Below the pieces are notes generated by a model. The model searched no databases and was not told the DNA's origin. It saw only the letters and a program-made list of their open reading frames with translations. The translations under genes and the position numbers were made by a program. DNA of 64,000 nt from Bradysia coprophila (lineage: Eukaryota > Arthropoda > Insecta > Diptera > Sciaridae): positions 8,673,685 to 8,737,684 of the forward strand of contig NW_023503374.1 in NCBI RefSeq assembly GCF_014529535.1. The letters run 5' to 3'. How positions within the stretch are numbered: position 1 is the stretch's first letter; each line of letters begins with the position of its first letter. Below are positions 13,801-22,980 of this stretch, piece after piece.

Positions 13801-14896
13801 TTTATAATTCAATTTTCTGAAAGTTTAGTGGAAATCGTTTAAAATCACCTTTCGCGCAAAATATTCCACCCAGCGATAATATAATTCAATTGAAGTGTGG
13901 TGTGGTGCGCTCGATTCAATTAAATATGCTGCCATCTAACTTCCTCAATATTGCCAGCAAATATCTACCCAAAAATATTAAGGACATAAGCCAATTAATT
14001 ACCACTTCTTTTAGCCCATATTTATTGCATTTTATGTCAAATAAATATTACTCGCCGGTTTCTAAATTCAACAGCTTGATGAATTTTTAATCGATTGAAT
14101 TAATGAAAATAATGGGATTTCGTTTCTACTTATTATTATCGGATATGTTTTCGCCTTCGTTCTCGGGCTACGTTTTTCGAATAAATCATTCATTCAACAA
14201 TGCGTGCGTCTATTTATATTCCACTTTATTCGGATAACATACATATTTGATTCTATTCATTTGGCATTGGTCATGATGACTACTACTTGCAATAATAATG
14301 AGTCATAATAGCTAGGAACGGTTGATGAGGTTGACTATGTGATTTTGTTTTTAAATAATTATTTCTGATTGATTCACCTGTGATCGACAGTGGCGACAGA
14401 CAATAACGATAAGCCCTGCTGGTGTGGTCTTATAATAGTAAAAATAATTAACCTGTTACAGATGACAAGCACATTGGGTCTATTACTTTCATTGAAAGTA
14501 ATTCAAAGTATTTTTAATCTGATTGATTTCAAATCTTTTACTTCAATTTTTTTAACATGTATTTTCTGTATAAATGACCACATTACCCAGAGCTTGTCAT
14601 TACTTTTGTCGTCGTTATCGATAACACATGAATAGCCGTATGTGAAAGCTCAATTCGCTAAAACAGCGTTAATCAAAAGAAGACCCGGTAAAAATTTTAA
14701 AAACTTTTGGCTTGCCTTTTTGGGATAACTCGTTTTGTATAAGTAATGGGGACATAATAGAGGTTTTCACAAGTTATTTTGAAGCTAACTCGTTTTTAAA
14801 AACCTTAATGCACTTTGTGCGAATAGTCACTTTATAATACACAGTGTCAATATCATCTACCATTTAAAACTCATTTGTATGAATAAGAAAATTCTT
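7824..14896. other. Gene-free stretch with minor repeats
   Basis: No recognisable gene is seen. A 14-bp perfect inverted repeat (CGGCTTATTTACTT at 8111-8124 and its complement at 8157-8170) forms a short fold-back. Homopolymer and (AT)n tracts are common. The motif GAAGTAAAAGAT occurs near 10526 and 12765, as it does near 408. Open frames up to 92 codons at 13163-13452 overlap on both strands and show no domain. Confidence 0.55.
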
Positions 14897-15655
14897 TATT
14901 TGATCCTTAGACGAATTATATATAGACTGGAAATTACGAACAAAATTACGTAAAAATTGTGTCCCCGACATGAAAAACGAAATATTTGATAGTGTGAGAA
15001 TTGGTGGGCAAATTAGCGCGAAGGTTTCGAATTTTTTTGCTACACAAAATGTTTTAAATTAAAAAAATAATAAAATGTTGGAACGATTACCTTGGGGATA
15101 AGGTTGGAACCTTTCAGAGATGGAAGTGTACTCTAAGAAGAGTGATTTATTTCAATGGATTAAAATATTTTCAAAAAGCTTCAGTGAAAAATATTTTCGA
15201 ATTAGCACAATTTTAAAACAATTCATAAAAAAACACTTGAAAGTTGAGAAGTTTTTTCTTCTCCTAATATAAGCCACACTCGAAAAAAAGCGTCTACACA
15301 ATATTTTCACAGTAAATTAAAGATAAATTGTCCCAAATATTAAATAAAAACAAAAATTTACATTCGCGATATTTTCGAAATATTAAACTGACAACTACCA
15401 AAAATGTCATCGCCTACATGTGTTGGTGTAAAATTCTACGTAAAATCGTACGAAATATTCATCTTATACAAACTGATGTCGGGGACATAATTTACCGTAC
15501 GAAATACCACTCTAGGTATGATTACTATAAGATTTGATCTACGTCACAGGCGTGCTAGAGAGAGACTTTTCCTTTATAAATCTTACTTTTTTTAAAGAAA
15601 TTATTCCTCAGTAAAACCTTAGAGCAATCATATAATTCGTCTAAGAGTAAAACTG
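14897..15655. repeat. Fold-back element with nested inverted repeats
   Basis: The outer inverted repeat is CTTAGACGAATTATAT at about 14906-14921, with its complement ATATAATTCGTCTAAG at about 15630-15645. A second, inner pair is TGTCCCCGACAT at about 14962-14973, with its complement ATGTCGGGGACA at about 15477-15488. The interior (about 480 bp) is AT-rich with no domain. The nested symmetry suggests a non-autonomous DNA transposon or fold-back element. No clean target duplication could be identified, so the exact ends are approximate. Confidence 0.55.
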
Positions 15656-15757
15656 GCAAGCTACAACTTACTTTTCAGCTGGAAATATAAATTTATTACG
15701 TGATATTTACTTGCAAATTAAAATTTTGTTTAGAATGATTACGTGTCGATTAAAATA

Positions 15758-15955
15758 ACTTTTTCATGCTTCGGGGCCGAAAATGAGGGCAATTTTTCGA
15801 ATTTTCTCGGGTTTCCGGCCCTCTGCATGAAAACTCACATGTGCACCTGTTTGGGACGGTTGATTTAAGGCACTTTCGCTTGTAGACCTCACTTCGTTCG
15901 GCCTACAATCCGCGAAATTGCCTAAAATCAATCGCCCAAAACAGGTACACAAATG
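15758..15955. repeat. Two adjacent palindromic hairpin units
   Basis: Unit one runs from TTTTCATGCTTCGGGGCCG at about 15758 to CGGCCCTCTGCATGAAAA near 15833, an imperfect hairpin. Unit two runs from about 15836 (CACATGTGCACCTGTTTGGG) to about 15955 (CCCAAAACAGGTACACAAATG), with a smaller central hairpin near TGTAGACC / GGCCTACA. The GC content is clearly above the surroundings. It resembles a MITE of palindromic design; no transposase or target duplication was recognised. Confidence 0.5.
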
Positions 15956-16234
15956 ACTAGTGAAGACTTACATCATTAATCTTTAAAATTTTGATTTTTT
16001 CTACATGACATTTTTTGGTGATTGGTTGTGAGATTTGGGGTATAATATATTTCATGTATTTCCGGGAAATTGTACTTAAGTAATATTTCCCTTGATTAAT
16101 TGATGTTCGAGAAAATTTATTTGTCATAATAGCGGGGTGGACGAATTTCCCGTTGGTCAATTTTCGTCTTTTTATCTCAGAATATTGATGAAAAAAAATG
16201 TTTTCAACATTTTTTAAGAGAATTTCAATAGAAT

Positions 16235-16434
16235 CACGACAGAGTAAAGTTAACCAGGCAGGAGCGCTTGTTTGACTGGGGACCTGAATAATCTAGTAAC
16301 CCTTTATATTTTGCGAATAAAAATTTTCAATTTGTGTCAGTGTTCATTTGAGTTCATTTTCATACAATTTATTGTATTGTATTTGACTTTTCGAAAATGA
16401 ACCGCTACTGCCTGGTTTATTTTACTCTGCCGTG
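16235..16434. mobile_element. Short MITE with 7-8 bp target duplication
   Basis: Terminal inverted repeats of about 32 bp begin CACGACAGAGTAAAGTTAAC at the left, and the right end is the imperfect complement (...TTTACTCTGCCGTG). ATAGAATC is present on both sides (16228-16235 and 16435-16442), giving a 7-8 bp target duplication. That fits hAT-type integration, though the terminal bases do not decide it. The length of about 200 bp and lack of coding capacity make it non-autonomous. Confidence 0.7.
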
Positions 16435-16442
16435 ATAGAATC

Positions 16443-19306
16443 TGTCTCATATGTTGATGAAAGAAATGTTTATGGGTTGAGACCTACCCGCTCTCATGTG
16501 GATTTCATTATCGCGGGAGTTGCTTTCAACATAAAGGTTTTGGTGTCGTTGTAGTAGAATCCTTGTGCAACCTGTTGTTGTTGCAAATTTTAAAATTTAT
16601 GGATTAATGATGATGAATTCAACAATATAGATACATTTCACCTTGTATCTATAACAGAATCTCCCACGTTATATGGATACGTGAGACTTATGAAGTTTTG
16701 GAAAAAAAACTTTTATAAGTTTTAGCACGTGTAATACACTTCGGGTATATGTACGTTACTTAGAATGATTGGAAACTATTCCTCACTCAAGAAATTTCTA
16801 ATGTAAATCTTATAAATTGTACAATGCGGCAGAATGGCTAAATTTCCTCTAGTCTTATGTTTTAAGAACACAGTCGATTGAAGAAAAGTTAATTTATAAA
16901 AACACGATGGTAGTGGCAGCAACACCAACAGTAACAAAGTAACTATTTAGAGGTCAACATAACATAAAATCGATGGATGATGAACAGAAAATGTACAGGT
17001 TTTTCCAATCGTCTATATGGCTAAAATAATCTTCACGGATAATTCTCAGTCTTGACGTAATTTGAGTCTTTCTTTTTATCGTTAGAATTGTGCATATTGA
17101 CTCTGATAAAACAATTATTTTTATAAGCACGAATAAAATACCAGTCACAAAATAACTGTAACTTGATGAACGTACAATTCCTGTAATTATATGCAATCAA
17201 AGCAAGAAATTCTGTAATGATTAGCATTCGCATCTTTAAAAATAATACGAAATTCATGTAACCAATTGCTGTGATGAAGAATGGAGTCGTAAGTGCACAA
17301 GAATCAAATGATAGAATTTGTTAAAATCAATTATTATGTACTGCCAGTACCGTGTGAATCTTTCCTGAGGTTAACATTTTACCAGACATCAATCATGTTA
17401 CCAACATGCTGAGCTGTCGAGTTGTTTATTGTGATCTATGGCGTATGGCGTTGGCGTATGTATATCAACAGATCGATAAAAAATCGTCCGTTGGTTTTTA
17501 AACATACATTATAAGACAGATTTTCTCACTTAATTTTGTCGTCGTTGTCTCTAACAGATGCATCTGGTGTTTATTACAGACACAGTATAATAAGTTAGGT
17601 ACAAAATATTGAACCGGAAACAAAATCCACTCTTTGTCGTTAAAGCGCAATTAAATTGACTGGACAGACTACACTTAGTTCAAGTGGATTAATGAGACGT
17701 TCCATGTTTGATAGATTAGATGAATACGGAAGAACTGTGTAAACTTGAGAATACCGTAAGAACTATAAATGTCGCTTAAGAACTTATTTAGTTTGTTTGT
17801 AAAGGCAAATAAATCCTCTTAAATTTGGATCAAATGACTTTATGTTTGAGTATCAGTTGGATTGGTTTTATTGAGTGGAAAATCGTTATCCATCATTAAC
17901 CTAACAGCTATACTGATTTGATTGCATCAAAACATTTATTAATGATTCAAGTTTATGTGAGCCAATAAAAAAACGTTTAAAATCATTTACGAAGTAATCA
18001 AAACATAAAGACGAGGTAAAATGTAGCGAAATCCCCCGTTCGTCCTGTTGCTTTGTTGTAATAGAAATTAAATTGAATTTTCTACGATATTATTGCTATC
18101 CCATGCTAATAGTGTTACTACCCCAGGCAATTTATGCCGTATTATTACTACTCCTTGAATTTGGAATTTGGAAAAACTGGATTTTTGACACATTTTCTAT
18201 AGCTGGGAACGGTCGTGACCTCTTGTGAAGTACAAATTAAATCTTGGGTGACCATTTATTGACTGTAAATGAACGATGCGCATCTCTGCTTTACAAAAAG
18301 CCCATATTCGGTGAAAGCAATTGAGTTCCTGATATTTTTATGAAGTCAAATAAATGATGTTTTCCACCTACTACGAAGTAAGAAGAAAGCAACATTTTCA
18401 AGGACAATGATCGCACGGTTCAGCACAATTTCGAGCTGAACATGTAATTTTGATTTAGTTTATTTCATTCCTATCGCTCCAGCCTGTTTGAACACCAAAA
18501 ACAAGTTGAAAACACTGAAAAATATGGGTCTATTGGAGCGACATTTTACTTCGACTAACTTTGTGGCTTGCAACACAATTTTTCTGGGGTGTATTATACG
18601 AGGAACGAAAGAGGGTAAGTCCAGCTACAACACCCTATAGTCAGTTCCGCGGAAAAGTTCTGTTGCAAGCCAGCAGCACTGTCCAAACATTCACCATATT
18701 TTGAGTCATAAGTCCAGAACGGGTAGCTGTCCTTACCGATGATTATACTCGTTTTGAAGGTCTGCTAGAGGCCTATATTCCTACAACATTTCACATTTTA
18801 GAAAGATTTCTATCTCGAGCTATCACCGAAAAACTGTTTTCACGACCCATTGACATGCTATTACTTTCACGTGTTCACTCCGAAAATGGGAAACTAACAG
18901 AAAAAGTAAAAGATCCCTATTTCTCAGAATTGAATGACGATTCAAACGAGCTATAGCTTGCCCGAATCGCTGAGCCGTTGTTTTGAAATTGGTTCAAGTT
19001 TTGGCGATATCACTCTTAATTGGTTATTAAAACTTGACAATTCAGAAAAAAGGTGAGATTTATTATTGTCTTAGAAATTTCTTTGGTGCATGTTGCCACC
19101 TGAGGATTGAAAAAAGACTCGAAAAAACAATCAATATTCTCGTTTTTTATATATATATAGAAAGAAATTTGCTTAACCTAAGGGGTACGACAAAAGTCGA
19201 ATGGCTATAAGTAGCCAAATCAAATCAAGATTTATCAATATGCCATGCCAGTGGCTATTATTTTTATGATCAAGTACTGTCATTCTCGATACACTATCAT
19301 GAGCGT
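16443..19306. other. No gene seen; downstream flank of the LINE
   Basis: Nothing recognisable as coding. The part just before 19307 would contain the 3' untranslated end of the minus-strand LINE. A T-rich then (TA)n stretch at 19142-19160 is the only candidate for its A-rich 3' tail, but the boundary is not certain. Confidence 0.5.
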
Positions 19307-21299
19307 CTACAAAGATAATAGTTTGGATTCATTACTCCTCAGTATTACATGGGGAGGCTTGTAAGTGCTGTTAGCAAATCGTTCATTTGAAAAATTTCCA
19401 AATTTACTTATGACAATGTTATCATGTAAATACGTTTTCTTGAGCATATTCCTCGCCAAGTCATACAGGTATAGATTGAGCCTTGGCACTTTCGTGATAC
19501 TGTGCAATTCTTCAGTAGATATAAACTTAAAGTTCGTTGCCGACCTTCGAAAACCCATTGCCATGCGTAGACATTTATTCTGAAAAACTTTCAATTTCTT
19601 TATAAGATACTTAGGCAAATTATGCCAAATCGGTATAGCATACGTGAGAACCGGTCGCAATATGGTTAGATAAGTTTTAATCTTCACAGCTTGTGAAATG
19701 CCATTATTTACCCTCATAATTGGATAAAGCTTGTGCAACCCTGAGTATGCTTTCAGCAACGTTCTATTCACATGTTCGTTATGCTTAAGGTTGGGTTGTA
19801 TGTGATAACCCAGGTAACGAACACTTTTCTTGAATGGTATATCCGAATCATTGATTCTCAAAGCAGATACGCCTTCTGAAAATTTCAGGTAGTTGGCCCT
19901 GCAAATAAGGAGTGCTTCGGACTTTCCGGCATTAACTCTAATCTTCCACTTTTCATAGTAGTTCTGTAGCCTGTTAAGATGGCCTTGAACATTTGATCTC
20001 GCTTTGTTTTGGGATACTCTAGTCGAAAAAGTATTCGTATCGTCAGCAAATATTGTCATGGTAGTGTTCATATGTGTTGGCAGATCAAACATGAATATTA
20101 TAAACAGTAGCGGCCCCAGTATAGAACCCTGTGGTACCCCATCGTTTACAGTTACTGGGTTCGACAATGCCTCTCCCAACTTAACCCTGAAATTTCTATC
20201 CTTGAGGTACGATAATATAATTTTGATAAGATATGTGGGGAAATTCAACTTTATCAATTTGTAAATGAGTCCATCCACCCACATTGTGTCGAAGGCTTTT
20301 TCTATGTCTAGGAAAGCAGCTATTGTAATCTTTTTGTCGTTGAAGCCAATGATTGCCTCTTCGTATAATCTCAAGAGCGCATGCATTGTCGAATGTTTGT
20401 TCCTAAAACCGAATTGGCTGTTAGGCAACAAGTCGTTAACATCGCAGAAGTTCAGCATACGATTGTGCAGAACCTTTTCAAGTACTTTGCTCAAGCTATT
20501 CAAAAGACTAATAGGTCTCAAGTTTTTTGCCTCATTTGCAGGCTTACCCGGTTTTGGAATCGGTATAACATGAGCTGATTTCCAAGACGTAGGGTAATGC
20601 CCTGCGCGTAAGATACGGTTTATCAGATTTGTTAGACATTCTATCGCTGAGGGGGGAAGCTTCTTCAGAACAATGTTCGGAATGGCATCTGGTCCGCAGG
20701 ATTTTTTATTCTTGAGACTCTTGAGAACGTATCGTATTTCATCAAAATCCGTTAAAAATGGGTTAGGTGGGGTAGACTCGGATAACGCTGTAAACTTGTG
20801 TATCTCAGATGTCACCAATTTTTCAAATTCTTCATCACCCATGTCCCTGTTCTGCTTGTGAATTTTGTCGTACTCGTCCGCGATTATATTCGCTTTGTCA
20901 ATCGTATTAATAACAATAGTCCCGTCACTAGCTTTTAACTCATGGATCACTTTGCCGCTAGTACTCAGCAGTTTATTTATGTTACGAAACATTTTGTTGT
21001 TCGTTTTGATTTGTTTTAGCTTTCCCATAAGAACGCTGGATTCCCTCGTTTTTATTCTTTAATTAATGTCATTGTCCAAGTTATTTATTTCTCTTTTCAG
21101 CAGCGGGTTTTTATTCTTGCCACGAAAATAGGCTCTCCTTAGTTTTTTCTTCTTTTCAATCAAATGCTTCAGTTCGGGCGATAAGTCGCACTTCCCACTG
21201 AAACACTTTTTGGGAATGGACTCATTCATCGCGAGACCAATGCTATTCGTTAATCCTTCAACACAAGAGTCTATTCCGTGTTCCTCAGATAGCGTCATC
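19307..21299 (-). pseudogene. Jockey-like ORF2: reverse transcriptase part
   Basis: The open stretch of 573 codons carries the ordered RT blocks of jockey-clade LINEs: the fingers region with RPISLLNSLSKVLEKVL, the palm motif AAFLDIEKAFDTMW, NGVPQGSILGPLLF, the catalytic FADD (in TIFADDTNTF), then the thumb and C-terminal region with RPVLTYAIPIWHN. Upstream in the same frame (21059-21299) lies the EN-RT linker, separated from the RT by one TAA at 21061-21059 that looks like a point-mutated sense codon, because both sides stay in the same frame with no gap. The 5' end stops at the breakpoint 21291-21299, where the inserted element begins. There is no RNase H domain, as usual for jockey. The enzyme once performed target-primed reverse transcription; this copy cannot make a full protein. 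Confidence 0.9.
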
Positions 21300-21306
21300 G
21301 GTGATC

Positions 21307-22226
21307 GGACAAAATAACTTCCGGACAAAATAACCCCGGACAAAATAACCCTGGACAAAATAACCCCGGACAAAATAACTACCAAACACATATTTAAAAA
21401 AAAATTGTGAATATAAATAGAGCCGAAGAATATTATATTCGAGGATATCGACATACGAGTATACCTCGATTATATTCGAGTAAATTGTACTATATTTGAG
21501 GACATCGACTATATTCGAGGATGTCGACTATATTCGATGACATTGACTATATATGAGGACGTCGACTATATTTGAGGACACCGACTATATTCGAGGATAT
21601 CGACTATATTCGAGGACATCGACTATATTCGAGGACATCAACTATATTCGAGGTCATCGACTATATTCGAGGACATCGACTTTATTCGAGGACATCGACT
21701 ATATTCGAGGACTTTTCGACTATATTTGAGGACATCCACTATATTCGAGGACATAAATATCTTCTACCTTCGAGTATATGTTGACTATATTACAGCATAT
21801 CTCGACTATATTCGAGTTTATCGAGTATATCTTCACTGTATTATAGCATATCTTGACTATATTCGAGTATTTCTCGACTATATACGAGTGTATTGACTAT
21901 ACTCGAGTATATTGACTATATCGAGCAAATTCAGATCGACTGTAATTGACTCAGATCGTACTGGAATTTAGTCGATACACATCATAACAAAATCGCAGAT
22001 GCGAATACGATCATGATTTTGACAAAAGTGTCAGCGCCGCAGGCCGTGAAGAATAAGGAAAAATAAAAAAGCGGGGTCGAGGGACGGCAGCCCCCGCTAA
22101 GGGGGGTCAAGGGGGGAGTATCCCCCCTTGCAGGTCATCATCAACTTTGCAGGGGATATTTTGTCCGGTAGTTATTTTGTCCGGGTTATTTTGTCCGGAG
22201 TTATTTTGTCCGGGGTTATTTAGTCC
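21307..22226. mobile_element. Insertion with ends built of GGACAAAATAAC repeats
   Basis: The left end holds five consecutive copies of GGACAAAATAAC separated by 3-4 nt. The right end holds about five inverted copies (GTTATTTTGTCC), the outermost slightly mutated to GGACTAAATAAC when read outward. Between them lie a 19-bp minisatellite (21485-21765), a degenerate continuation to about 21930, unique sequence, and a G/C-tract hairpin segment at 22074-22135. There is no open frame with a domain. Terminal inverted repeats made of tandem units recall some MULE or fold-back elements, but the superfamily is not established. No target duplication is visible because the flanks were rearranged (see the inverted segment). 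Confidence 0.7.
21485..21765 (+). repeat. 19-bp minisatellite array
   Basis: About fourteen to fifteen units of GACTATATTCGAGGACATC are tandemly arranged, most with 0-2 mismatches. A looser TCGACTATATTCGAG-type continuation reaches about 21930. Because 19 is not a multiple of three, all frames cycle and a 70-codon frame stays open by chance; it is not a gene. The array is internal to the inserted element at 21307-22226. Confidence 0.85.
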
Positions 22227-22234
22227 TAGAGCCC

Positions 22235-22528
22235 CTTATATAGATTTCTCGTTGATGATGACTCATCTGATCTGATTCACCCAAATGGCTATACGTGCTA
22301 CAGAAGCAAAAGCAATCCTAGTACCATAGATTTAGCTCTCTCCAAGGGGGTTCAAGTTGATAGTAGTAGCATTATTGAATTCAATCCGGACCATTGTCCT
22401 GTCGAATACATCATAAAGACTGATGCTAACCTTTCGTATGATGCTCCAGTGCAACACTTCATGTATAAGAAAGCAAATTGGGTTAAATTCAAACGAATAC
22501 TGGACGTTGAACTAGCTCTGATGACGCT
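22235..22528 (+). pseudogene. Inverted C-terminal endonuclease segment of the LINE
   Basis: Read on the plus strand, this encodes the second half of the jockey endonuclease: LIHPNGYTCY, STIDLALSKG and the catalytic-region motif NPDHCPVEYI (the SDH-type block), followed by the linker WVKFKRILD. The rest of the LINE lies on the minus strand, so this piece has been flipped in place. Short stretches at both breakpoints are present twice: CTTATATAGATTTCTCG at 22235-22251 and, inverted, at 22531-22547; GATGACGCT at 22520-22528 and, inverted, at 21291-21299. That pattern points to a repair or template-switch event rather than a simple cut-and-flip. Confidence 0.85.
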
Positions 22529-22530
22529 GG

Positions 22531-22980
22531 CGAGAAATCTATATAAGGTACTACCATTGCTGTTGTTCTCTGAGTTGTGCCAATAACAATGCTTTGCATT
22601 AAAGTCCCCACCCATAAAGACACACGCGTGTAAACTCATGAGATTCGACAGGTCCTGTTTCATAATCTTTTTAGGGCAGTAGAACGAGTTTTTAACTATT
22701 GATTTGGCATTGCTTAGGAAAACCTTTACACATGTCGCTTCAGAATGTTTTAGCAATGGCGTATTAATTACTTCATGCTTGATACTTTCCTTAATCAGAA
22801 TCGCCGTACCCCACCATCAGACATACGATCATTCCTATACATTTTGTAACAAGGAATATGCACAGAATTACAATGCTGCAGTTTTGTTTCGCTCAATAGT
22901 AACAAGTGAGGTTTATGCTTAGTCAAGAGATATTTAACTTCCTCCTGTTTTGATTTCGGTCGACAGACAGCATGGCTATG
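22531..22980 (-). pseudogene. Jockey-like ORF2: N-terminal endonuclease part
   Basis: The minus strand shows the start of an apurinic-type endonuclease: KHKPHLLLLSETKL (with the metal-binding Glu), then the block GTAILIKESIKHE, and GGDFNAKHCYWHN with the GDFNAKH motif typical of the family. A frameshift near 22805 separates the first two. The frame is lost at the inversion breakpoint (22531-22547); codons beyond it in the same frame down to about 22352 come from the antisense of the flipped segment. The ORF2 start overlaps the end of ORF1 around 22976. Confidence 0.8.

Noticed and set aside
14390..14635. 81-codon hydrophobic frame
   Set aside because: Low-complexity hydrophobic translation of AT-rich DNA without start context or similarity.
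21485..21765. Regular short repeats as a CRISPR array
   Set aside because: Units are contiguous with no unique spacers, sit inside a DNA element in a eukaryotic genome, and there are no cas genes.
21572..21784. 70-codon repetitive open frame
   Set aside because: Produced by the 19-bp minisatellite; the period is not a multiple of three, so frames stay open by chance.
22352..22530. Continuation of the minus-strand endonuclease frame
   Set aside because: These codons are the antisense of the inverted endonuclease segment and bear no similarity to the family.
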